A stretch of 21,413 nt of DNA from JTS-AC122 sp050246015 (GTDB lineage Bacteria > Planctomycetota > Phycisphaerae > Phycisphaerales > UBA1924). Shown in pieces: positions 1 through 7,249 of this stretch; position 1 is the stretch's first letter, and each line of letters starts with the position of its first letter. The stretch spans positions 1-21,413 of the forward strand of contig JBFWWU010000035.1 in assembly GCA_050246015.1 (NCBI GenBank), written 5' to 3'. The position numbers and the translations under genes are program-made. The notes under the pieces were generated by a model. That model did not search any database. It was not told the origin of the DNA and saw nothing but the letters and a program-made list of their open reading frames with translations.

Positions 1-37
1 AAATCTCGATATCTCCAATAACGTCTGGAGAAGTCGA

Positions 38-81
38 ACGGATTTTGAGTCCGTCGCGTCTGCCAGTTCCGCCACTCCGGC
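38..81 (-). tRNA. 5' half of tRNA-Leu(CAA); 3' half missing or replaced
   Basis: Read on the minus strand, this gives the acceptor 5' strand GCCGGAG, TG, a D-arm with the class II pattern GCGGAACTGGCAGACGC, and an anticodon arm ACGGA-CTCAAAA-TCCGT with anticodon CAA. It resembles bacterial tRNA-Leu(CAA) genes. The 37 bases that follow, up to the window edge, contain no GGTTCRA T-loop and no acceptor 3' strand, although nearly a whole class II tRNA would fit. The gene therefore looks cut just after the anticodon stem. That is a common recombination point for tyrosine integrases, and an integrase gene lies beside it. It could be one half of an attachment site or a tRNA remnant; a functional tRNA is unlikely. 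Confidence 0.65.
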
Positions 82-300
82 CGGGGTGGTGACTGGAATA
101 GTACCGGCGTGCACTGAGTTGCCAAGTCGCGACAAATCGGGAGTTACGAGAGGGCTTGGCGGCGAACATCGCGAGATGCGTTGAGCGCACGGACATGCCA
201 CGAAGTGCCTCGACAGGACCCGCGTGTGGTGTATTGGGCGCTGCGCGCAATGTCGAAAACACTGCAAAACACACGCGCCCCGACTCGGGCTGCACGAGAC

Positions 301-331
301 AAAATCCGTCGCAGTTGAGACCGCGACGGAT
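301..331 (-). terminator. Rho-independent terminator of the integrase operon
   Basis: On the minus strand, a perfect 9-bp stem (ATCCGTCGC / GCGACGGAT, plus-strand positions 323-331 and 304-312) closes a 10-nt loop and is followed at once by TTTTGT. It lies 38 bp after the integrase stop codon in the correct orientation. The 3' arm plus T tract (ACGGATTTTG) is identical to ten bases of the neighbouring tRNA anticodon arm. Confidence 0.72.
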
Positions 332-368
332 GCGAACAGGACAGATCAATGATGTCGTCGAAGAGCGA

Positions 369-1502
369 CTACGCGCTCGCCAGCCGCACGTTGGGCGGCG
401 GCGTGAGGGCCGGTAGCGAGTCGATCGCCGCGGCGGGGTCGGACAAGGCAAGGTGGGAGTACCGCCCCAGTGTCAGCTCGATCGTCGAGTGCCGAGCCAG
501 CCGCTGCATGACCTTGGGCGGCACGTTGTTCCGCATGAGCCTCGTGATGTAGCTATGGCGGAGGGCGTGGAAGTCGAGGCATCCCTCGCCGTTGTCGGCG
601 TGGTCGATTCCGGCGGCGATCAGGTCCGCCTTGATCATCCGCGACGTGTAGTCGTGCGTGGTGGGCCAGAGCTTCTCGTCGGCGTCGTGCTCCGCGAGCC
701 ACGGGGCTATCTCTTCGCAAAACGCCTGCGGGACGGGCTGTTCGTCCGTTGTCCGTCGCTTCGACGACTTCGCCTCGAGCACAACATGGCGGGCCCGACG
801 GGTGAAGCTCCGTGGCGTCAGCGCCAGCAGTTCCGACGCCCTGAACCCCGTGTTCATCGCCGTCTTGTACAACCACGCTCGCTGCGTCCCCGTCAGCCGT
901 CCCAGCGTCGGCCCGGCCTCCGCGGCGGCCACGAGCCGGAGGAACTCCTCGTCCGACAACGCCCGCCGTTGGACCCGGACGTCGTCGCGCTGGCGTATCG
1001 CGGCCACGCCGGCCAACGGGTCCGCCCGGAGGCGTTGCTCGCGGACGAGCCACCTCGTGAACCCCCTCACCGCCTGGCGCCGCTTATTGGCCGTACGGGC
1101 CGCGCCCCCCGCGGCGATGATGCGTCCGAGTTCTTGACTGAGACGCGGCCCGTCGATGTCGGCGATCGTCTCCCACCGGCAGGCCTCGATCGTGTCCTCG
1201 ATCAACCTGACCGCCTCGGCGATGTGCTGGGAACTGTTCCGCTTCGAGAAGAGGTAGTCGCGGAAGGCGGCCACGAACTCTGCGATCGGACGGGTGGCGT
1301 ACCCCGCCATCTTCTCCGCGAGCGGGTCAATGATCCCCCGGCGGCGGAGCATGACGTCGTGCTCGAGCTTCGCGCCGAGTTGCTCACTGAGCCTGTAATC
1401 CGACGAACCCGTCACGGTTTTCTTCACGCCCGGCGCCACCATGTAGCTGACGAGCCACTTGCTGCCGGGCTTCGCATTCTTTCGTTTCCAGACACTGGCC
1501 AT
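369..1502 (-). CDS. Tyrosine recombinase (phage/island integrase)
   Basis: A 377-residue site-specific integrase, the usual full length for island and phage integrases. It probably catalyses insertion and excision of the element at the tRNA-Leu site. The N-terminus (about 1-60) looks like an arm-binding region, about 70-170 is the helical core-binding domain, and about 185-365 is the catalytic domain. Visible catalytic residues are R221 (TGFRASEL), H312 and R315 (HALRH), H338 (ARHST) and the nucleophile Y348 (LGRYSHL); the beta-hairpin lysine lies among residues 242-248. The start is supported by AAGGAGA about 7 nt upstream. It is the last gene of a leftward operon, begins 34 bp after the preceding gene and is followed by a terminator and then the tRNA-Leu half. 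A long open frame on the opposite strand is a high-GC shadow. Confidence 0.93.
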   Translation of the reverse strand: MASVWKRKNAKPGSKWLVSYMVAPGVKKTVTGSSDYRLSEQLGAKLEHDVMLRRRGIIDPLAEKMAGYATRPIAEFVAAFRDYLFSKRNSSQHIAEAVRLIEDTIEACRWETIADIDGPRLSQELGRIIAAGGAARTANKRRQAVRGFTRWLVREQRLRADPLAGVAAIRQRDDVRVQRRALSDEEFLRLVAAAEAGPTLGRLTGTQRAWLYKTAMNTGFRASELLALTPRSFTRRARHVVLEAKSSKRRTTDEQPVPQAFCEEIAPWLAEHDADEKLWPTTHDYTSRMIKADLIAAGIDHADNGEGCLDFHALRHSYITRLMRNNVPPKVMQRLARHSTIELTLGRYSHLALSDPAAAIDSLPALTPPPNVRLASA

Positions 1503-1536
1503 CCATGTTCTCCTTGAACGGTGAAGAGCCTTCGGA

Positions 1537-1977
1537 TCACAGGCGCGGCCTCGACGGATTGGAAGGCTGCGCCCGGGACAAGATCGATGTCGATGAGTGG
1601 AAGTTGATCGCCGGGACGGCGCCGATGATGATCATGTCGATCACGTCACATTCGCCGTTCGCGCACCGGCTGGGTGCGACGGCAGCGTCCATGCGGACGG
1701 CCCTACAAACCGCATTCAGCCATTCCGGACTGCCAGGCGCGGCTCCGTGCGCTGCCACCTGCACTCGGAACATGTCGGCCACTTCTCCCGACCACGCCAG
1801 CCGCCACCGAAGCCGCTCCGCGCTGGTGAGCGCCGCGATGATCAACGTCTTGTTGAGGATGAGGCACTCTGCGACGGCCGCGAACTGCTTCGGTCCGGTC
1901 ACGATCAGACGATCGCCCTCGACACGGACCTGAAGACCGCACGCCCCCGCCGCCCGGACGACCGTCAGCCCGTCCAT
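1537..1977 (-). CDS. Small TubC_N-like hypothetical protein
   Basis: A 146-residue protein of unknown function. The first 50 residues have a short, clearly patterned fold: an LR/AAG helix, then LQVRVEGDRLIVTGP, then a helix ending LIIAAL. This resembles the TubC N-terminal docking-domain family, which often appears in small proteins beside mobile-element primases; the similarity is from memory and weak. The rest (about 55-146) has no motif I recognise; two cysteines sit at CANGEC. The ATG overlaps the end of the primase gene by 13 nt and has GGAGGA just upstream, so translation is probably coupled to it. It precedes the integrase in the same operon. A replication or regulatory accessory role is inferred only from position. 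Confidence 0.7.
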   Translation of the reverse strand: MDGLTVVRAAGACGLQVRVEGDRLIVTGPKQFAAVAECLILNKTLIIAALTSAERLRWRLAWSGEVADMFRVQVAAHGAAPGSPEWLNAVCRAVRMDAAVAPSRCANGECDVIDMIIIGAVPAINFHSSTSILSRAQPSNPSRPRL

Positions 1978-4898
1978 GTCTCGTCCTCCTCCCCGTCGGC
2001 ACCCCGTTCACGCGACTCCTCCGCCGGTTCATCACCGGGCTGAATTTCCGCGAGGGGGCCTCCCGAGGTACCGACAGAACCGACAGAAGGGTCCCCGTTC
2101 AGGTGGTCGAGGGAACTTCTGTCGGCTTTGTCAGTAGCCCCGGAGGGGGTCCCCGAGTTTTTCGAGGCGTTCATCGCCCGTATCTTCGGGTTGACGAAGT
2201 ACACCGACGCCGTCCGGCCCGCCGTCTCCCGGCGCCCCTCGGCGAGCCAGCCAAAGTCGATGAGGTACTCGACCGCGCCCCGCGCGTCCTCCTCGGACGC
2301 CAGACCGGTCCACCCTTTCCGGTAGATGTCGCGGAGCGCGAACTCGCCTTTGATGTCACCCGCTACCAACTTGCCCGCAAGCGACTTCGCCGCCGCCAGG
2401 TCAGGATCGATCATCTGCGAGTAGACGCGCCGCGCATGAGATTCGAGGTAGGTGCTCCAGCCGATCGACCGTTCGAGCGACTCGAGTCCGACGGGTCCGG
2501 ACCTTCCTTCAGCCAGATGGATGAGCAGCGCGAGTTTCGGGGTCAGGCTCCGGAACTTGGCCAGGTGGCTTTCCAGCGCGGGGTGCAGCTCGCCTCCCCG
2601 AACGATGTGCTCTAGTTTTTCTCGCCAGGCGTCGAAGCAAGGCTGGGCGGCATCGGAAAACCGAAGGAAGGGAATGCCGTCCGGCTCGCGTGGATCATGG
2701 TCCGCGCCGAGCAGCGTCGGCTCCATCGCCGCCAACCCCTCGTAGACGTCGAACGCTGCGCGGCGCGCCTCGGAATCAGGCCAGCGATCGACGTTCCGCC
2801 AGTCGATGCTAATGTCCGGCCACACCAGAAGTTGGAATCGCTGGATGAGCCCGTCGTCACCCGTCCCGCCCCTTGCGGCGCCTCGGAGGTACTGACCCAG
2901 TGGCCCGGGCTGGATGCCACCCAGAACGGAGAGGATCGCGGCCTCGATGTCGAGCGTGCCTCGCTGGATTCGGTCATACGTGTAGCGCCCGGTGCCGTTC
3001 CATGACTCCAGGTAAAAACTCCGGGCGCCTTCCTGCCCGGGCTTGTCCAGCGCCTTGAGCAGGCCGATGAGTTCGTCGCGGAAGACCAGCACGCCGACGG
3101 GGTTCTCGTTCAGAATGACGCCGATCTTTTCGACCGTGCCGTCGTTGACGATGAACCGCGTCCGCACCGGGTCCCGTGCATCGTCCTCGTCGTCCAGCGA
3201 CTCGCGGGCGATCCGGAGCGCTTCGGCCGGAATCTTGATGTTCTTTCTGATCTCACGCTCGGTGTCCTTCTTCCTAATCTCGGAGATCTGCTTGGCCGCC
3301 ATCATGTCCTTGAGCTGCTGTTCGAACTCCGCCTTCGCCAGGATCTCCAGTTTTTTCAGCGGCTTGAGCGGCTCCTGGATCGCCGGCGTTTTCATGACCC
3401 CCGGCCTGCCGATCACCCCGCCCCACAGATTCCCCGGCACGATCCAGTCGTCGTAGCACTTCGGACGAATCCCAATCCGGCGTCCTACCACGGCGCCCAG
3501 CGCGACCATCGCCGCGACGGCGGAGAAGTCGATCGGGCACTGGATCCGCTCGGCAATGTCCACCACCCAAGATCGCAGCGTCACGGGAAGCAGGTCCGGG
3601 TCGAATGCCATTACCGGCGGAAGGGCATTGGGAAGCGGCTTCGGCTCAGGCCAGAAATCCGGTGCCCCCCCTCCCGACCCACTGACAGAACCGACAGAAG
3701 GGTGCCGATCACTCCCTCTTCGCCGGGTCTGCCAACCCGGCTCGACGGCGTCGCGGAGATCATGCCAGCCTCTGCCTTTGCACCCATTGTGCTGGCACCC
3801 GGCCGAGATCGCCCCGCTCGCGAACTGCACCACGTACGCGCAGCGATCCGAATGCTCGGGGTTCCACGGACACGTATCCAGCACCCATCGCTTCCCGGCT
3901 TCTCCCGACGAACTCCGCCATGGCTTCGCTCCCGAGTGAGCGACGCCATGAGTACGCATCCACGATTCGACATCGAGTGCCGAACAGGCGTTCGCAACCG
4001 TGCGCACGGACGGGGCCGAACTCTGCTTCGTTTCCGGCATCCCCGCGAGTTGCTCAGGCGAGACCGGGACGAGTGTCCTGGGGATCTGCATGATGCGGGC
4101 CCGGCGGTGCGGCCGACTCTCGATGGGATCGCCCTTCCGAGCCACCGTCTCGTACATCTTCCAGATCCTCGCCGGGTTGTACACGGTCCGGTCGATCTTG
4201 ACGCCGGTGTCGTCGAAGCGGTCCGCGAGCGATTCCAGTAGACGCTGGACCGCGCCGCCGTCGTCCGCCGGTAGATCGATGGCGTAGAGGACGTGGTAGC
4301 CGTTGCCGGAATCACCGACCACCGGCTCCGGCCACCCCCGGTCCCTGAGGTACGCGACGACATCACGGGCACGACGCCGAGCCAGATCGTGCTCGTCGTC
4401 CGATGACGAGATGCCCGCCGGGCGGACGGGATCGATGTCGATGGGAAGCCACCGACGCCGGACCACGTCCGCGTCAGAGGTTGTTTGCTTCGCGTCCGGG
4501 TTGATCCGGTGATCGGCCCGAGCCACCAACGCCGGGTTGACCGGGTTGAGCGTGACGTAGATACCCGTCGCCCGCTCCTGATCGTCCAACTCCGCGATCA
4601 CCCGGGCGGCGTCGTGGATCCGCTCGTAGGTGAAGTAGCCGCTCCCGGTGGATTTCCGCGTGGAACCGGGACGCTCTCGAAGATTGAGGGCCCGCACCTC
4701 GAAGACATCTCCGGGGCGGAAGAGGCATTTGAGGACATCTTCGACTGTCCGAGGCGCGCTCGGATTGACCCGCGATGCCAGCACGTCTTCCGACGCACCA
4801 CTATCATTCTGCACCTGTTCGTTTGTCGCGCCCTGCTCGTTTGCCGACGGCAGGCCGCGTTCAAAGACGTCGTCGGGGGGGTGGCGGAAGTCGTTCAT
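1965..4898 (-). CDS. AEP-type primase / DUF3987 replication protein
   Basis: A 977-residue multidomain replication protein of a mobile element. Residues about 70-260 resemble an archaeo-eukaryotic-type primase/polymerase: the metal-binding D-x-D is in LPIDIDP (D154, D156) and the conserved His in GNGYHVLY (H202). Residues about 343-377 form a Cys/His cluster (CPWNPEHSDRC ... GCQHNGC), probably zinc binding. Residues about 430-850 match DUF3987, with a P-loop-like GRPGVMKTP (497-505) and a VLVFRDEL strand further on. The last 120 residues look like a winged-helix region followed by a charged tail. An upstream in-frame start would add 35 residues, but ATG 4898 has GGGAGGT 6 nt upstream and forms an ATGA overlap with the HTH gene, so I chose it. 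It probably primes and helps unwind the element's DNA. Confidence 0.85.
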   Translation of the reverse strand: MNDFRHPPDDVFERGLPSANEQGATNEQVQNDSGASEDVLASRVNPSAPRTVEDVLKCLFRPGDVFEVRALNLRERPGSTRKSTGSGYFTYERIHDAARVIAELDDQERATGIYVTLNPVNPALVARADHRINPDAKQTTSDADVVRRRWLPIDIDPVRPAGISSSDDEHDLARRRARDVVAYLRDRGWPEPVVGDSGNGYHVLYAIDLPADDGGAVQRLLESLADRFDDTGVKIDRTVYNPARIWKMYETVARKGDPIESRPHRRARIMQIPRTLVPVSPEQLAGMPETKQSSAPSVRTVANACSALDVESWMRTHGVAHSGAKPWRSSSGEAGKRWVLDTCPWNPEHSDRCAYVVQFASGAISAGCQHNGCKGRGWHDLRDAVEPGWQTRRRGSDRHPSVGSVSGSGGGAPDFWPEPKPLPNALPPVMAFDPDLLPVTLRSWVVDIAERIQCPIDFSAVAAMVALGAVVGRRIGIRPKCYDDWIVPGNLWGGVIGRPGVMKTPAIQEPLKPLKKLEILAKAEFEQQLKDMMAAKQISEIRKKDTEREIRKNIKIPAEALRIARESLDDEDDARDPVRTRFIVNDGTVEKIGVILNENPVGVLVFRDELIGLLKALDKPGQEGARSFYLESWNGTGRYTYDRIQRGTLDIEAAILSVLGGIQPGPLGQYLRGAARGGTGDDGLIQRFQLLVWPDISIDWRNVDRWPDSEARRAAFDVYEGLAAMEPTLLGADHDPREPDGIPFLRFSDAAQPCFDAWREKLEHIVRGGELHPALESHLAKFRSLTPKLALLIHLAEGRSGPVGLESLERSIGWSTYLESHARRVYSQMIDPDLAAAKSLAGKLVAGDIKGEFALRDIYRKGWTGLASEEDARGAVEYLIDFGWLAEGRRETAGRTASVYFVNPKIRAMNASKNSGTPSGATDKADRSSLDHLNGDPSVGSVGTSGGPLAEIQPGDEPAEESRERGADGEEDETWTG

Positions 4899-5095
4899 CG
4901 AGCACCTCCCTTGGCGATGAAGGCGTCGATCGACTCGCGGGTCACGCGAACCGCGCGGCCGACCTGGACCTTCTGAAGGTCGCCCCGCGACACCAGTCTC
5001 CACGCCGATCGCGCTGAGATTGAGAGTTCGTCGGCTGCCTCGGTGAGCTTCAGAAGACGCTGGGAGGGTGAGGGAACGGGTTTGTTTGCTGCCAT
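4895..5095 (-). CDS. HTH (excisionase/MerR-like) DNA-binding protein
   Basis: A 66-residue basic protein with one winged helix-turn-helix of the HTH_17/excisionase type: LLKLTEAADELSISARSAW then RLVSRGDLQKVQVGRAVRV and RESIDAFIAK, the classic pattern in Xis-like proteins. It probably binds the element's own DNA as a directionality factor or a regulator of the operon. A GTG start at 5143 would add 16 residues, but ATG 5095 has AAGGA upstream and leaves just the domain. Its TGA overlaps the primase start as ATGA. The twin 20-bp repeats 134 bp upstream are candidate binding sites. Confidence 0.82.
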   Translation of the reverse strand: MAANKPVPSPSQRLLKLTEAADELSISARSAWRLVSRGDLQKVQVGRAVRVTRESIDAFIAKGGAR

Positions 5096-5228
5096 AATGC
5101 TCGTCCTTGATGCACCGTCACGCCAATTCGTGACTGGGTACACACTTCAACGGACGAACATGCAGCGCCGTTCCAATGACGACTTGACTAGGTATTTTCC
5201 ATGCTCTGCTGCACACTCGCACGGATTC

Positions 5229-5268
5229 GACACGGAAATCCACGGATGGACACGGAAATCCACGGATC
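5229..5268. repeat. Two tandem 20-bp repeats (iteron-like)
   Basis: GACACGGAAATCCACGGAT occurs twice head to tail with a period of 20 bp (5229-5247 and 5249-5267). A partial copy, CACGGAT, lies just upstream at 5220-5226. The array is in the 188-bp gap between the 574-codon gene and the HTH/primase operon. Such arrays can be replication iterons, excisionase sites or operators; which one is unknown. I see no convincing promoter in the gap. Confidence 0.8.
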
Positions 5269-5283
5269 GTTCGCAACGTAATT

Positions 5284-7008
5284 TTACTGAAGCGGCTCCT
5301 CGTCAGCGGGATAGTTCTTGTTGGCCCATTCCCGCATCGTCCGCTTGTGCTTTCCGGCGAACTCGAGCAGATCTTCGAGTTCGGCGCACAGTCCGCCTCC
5401 GACTTTCTTCACCGGCTTCTCGGCACGGCGCAGCTTCTCGATGAGATAGTCAGATCTGCCGCCACCCAGTTGGGCACTAAACTTCGCGATTGGAATGGGG
5501 CGTTTGAATGAACTCGGTCGGCGACCGACGGCGGCCGAATCCACCGCTGCGGATGAAGAGATCTTGGCTTCGATGATGTCCGCGACGAGGGCCGCATCTT
5601 CAGCAAACGACTCAGAAAAAACTGATTTTCCAAGTCCGCGTTGCTGGCGGATCTCGAACAGGCCGTCGCTCCACGCGCCGACGAAGTTCTGTCCTCCCGG
5701 TCGCGCCGCATACACGCGAATGAGTTTCGCCGCTTCAGGAAGCCCGTCCAGAGCGCCTTGCTGCGTCGCGTTGATAAGCAGCGAGCCGGCGGTCTCGTAC
5801 ACGCTGTGGGTACGTGGAACTCCCATCATCGCCCGAAGTGTCTCGGCGATTTCGCGCAAGTCGGTGATGGCAGACGCGGTGGGGGTGGCCTTTGTTTTCT
5901 CTGAATCGCGCCGGGTGCGCTCCTGGCGGCGCTCCCACTCCGCTCCCTGGGCCGAAACGACCCAGTCCTTGAGGCTCAGAACGATTTGTTTCGGGTCGCC
6001 CGTGCCGGGCGGAAGAGACGGGAGGTATGGTCTTGCCTGTCGGTGTCGGAGGGCGCGTTGCCACAATCTCTCCGCCGCCTCTGGGCGGACTCTCGCGAGA
6101 AGCAACACGTCGGCGGACACGGCCAAGGAGTTGAAGGAGTCCTTCGTCGCCTCTTCGGTCGCAGGATCGAAGTGCGGGACTTCATGACTGGCGAACTCGC
6201 CGGCGAGGCTCACCCAGTTCGCCTCCACCGCCTCGATGCGATCATTGAGTGACGATGTGTCAGCAGAGTCGCAGAGCGCCCACGCCATGCGCCACTCGGC
6301 GAAGCTGGCCCGCAGGCGGGCCACAACCCGGGAAAGCGGATCCTGGGCGAACGGCCCACGCTTCGCCGAGATCTCCTGGCATTGCTGCTCAAGACTTCTC
6401 AGCATCTCTTCGACCTTGTCGTGCCCCACCTGCCAGGCCCGGCGGGGTTCGGACGGCGGCGGCGGAAGCCACGGCGCTCCCGTGATCCGCGGATCGGTTT
6501 CGCGCTGGCGCCGCACGAGCCCCACCAGTTCGATCAGCATGGAAGTACACGTACGCGCCGACGGGGCCGGTGTCGCCTCCACAAATAGCATGGTGCGTAG
6601 CGAGGCCTGAGCGGTTGAGATGGTGCGCAGTTGTGTTTCTGTCGGCTGACCCAGCGCGCCCAGCTCCGAACCGACCTCGGTCAGCACCGGTTTCAGTTCC
6701 GCGGCGACCTCGATCACCGATGGCCCCTTCACAGGTGTGAGCGTCGGATCGACGCTCCCGACGGCGATGAGCGCCGCTTCGATGGCCACGATCGCACCCT
6801 GGCGGGCGGATTCTTCGATCTCGTCATGAGTACTCGTGTCTGCGCCGGCGGAGTACACCGACTCGCGGCGGCGGTGCGCGTTCGCGTACAGACAGCACTC
6901 TCTCCACGCCTCGGACAGAACGTCCGCAAGCGCGACCGCCGGATGGATTGCAGCGGCGTGCTCGCCCGCGCCGACCACTGACTGCTGCCCGTCGTTGGAT
7001 AGGGTCAT
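5284..7008 (-). CDS. Unassigned 574-residue protein, divergent from the helicase gene
   Basis: I do not recognise this protein. It is long, mostly helical and charged, with no signal peptide or membrane segment, so probably cytoplasmic. Visible parts: an N-terminal helical region (1-170); a Pro-rich turn, WLPPPPSEP, near residue 180; a middle helical region with several Trp residues; a Lys/Arg/Glu-rich stretch, WERRQERTRRDSEKTKA, near 365; and a basic C-terminal part (about 490-560) with KRPIPIAKFSAQLGG and KVGGGLCAELEDLL, which could be a small nucleic-acid-binding domain. I see no nuclease, ATPase or protease motif. The ATG is weakly supported by TTAGG. A perfect TTGACA -35 box lies at 7050-7055 on the minus strand, without a clear -10. 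It faces away from the helicase gene across a shared intergenic region, so it may be a cargo partner of that gene. Confidence 0.75.
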   Translation of the reverse strand: MTLSNDGQQSVVGAGEHAAAIHPAVALADVLSEAWRECCLYANAHRRRESVYSAGADTSTHDEIEESARQGAIVAIEAALIAVGSVDPTLTPVKGPSVIEVAAELKPVLTEVGSELGALGQPTETQLRTISTAQASLRTMLFVEATPAPSARTCTSMLIELVGLVRRQRETDPRITGAPWLPPPPSEPRRAWQVGHDKVEEMLRSLEQQCQEISAKRGPFAQDPLSRVVARLRASFAEWRMAWALCDSADTSSLNDRIEAVEANWVSLAGEFASHEVPHFDPATEEATKDSFNSLAVSADVLLLARVRPEAAERLWQRALRHRQARPYLPSLPPGTGDPKQIVLSLKDWVVSAQGAEWERRQERTRRDSEKTKATPTASAITDLREIAETLRAMMGVPRTHSVYETAGSLLINATQQGALDGLPEAAKLIRVYAARPGGQNFVGAWSDGLFEIRQQRGLGKSVFSESFAEDAALVADIIEAKISSSAAVDSAAVGRRPSSFKRPIPIAKFSAQLGGGRSDYLIEKLRRAEKPVKKVGGGLCAELEDLLEFAGKHKRTMREWANKNYPADEEPLQ

Positions 7009-7161
7009 GCCTAATTAACCCTTGCCGCAGACACGCCGGACTCGGCAGTTGTCAAGTAACGACCCGCAGCTACGTTCCGCCAGACAAGAGGTAGCGGTCA
7101 GAACGCAAGCATTTCAGGCGCGGTGGCGCGCTGCACAAATGGCGTCCGGGCCTTTTCTGGT

Positions 7162-7173
7162 ACACTCGAGTGT
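7162..7173. promoter_or_regulatory. 12-bp perfect palindrome, possible operator
   Basis: ACACTCGAGTGT is a perfect palindrome, 76 bp before the helicase start and 154 bp from the divergent gene. It overlaps TACACT (7161-7166), which is preceded by TG-G and could be an extended -10 for the rightward gene; no good -35 accompanies it. A repressor site is plausible but unproven. Confidence 0.3.
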
Positions 7174-7237
7174 CGGTTGACGACTCTCGACGGGCTGCCA
7201 GATGCGGAATGTATGGCTCTGGCAATCGGCGTTACAC

Positions 7238-7244
7238 GAGGAGG
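7238..7244 (+). promoter_or_regulatory. Ribosome binding site fixing the helicase start
   Basis: GAGGAGG ends 5 nt before ATG 7250. This marks the true N-terminus of the large helicase gene and shows that the gene begins in a different frame from its main body. Confidence 0.8.
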
Positions 7245-7249
7245 CAGTT

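Noticed and set aside
453..1517. 354-codon open frame opposite the integrase
   Set aside because: It mirrors the integrase in a high-GC region, is Arg/Pro rich and has no family pattern; the integrase has all its catalytic motifs.
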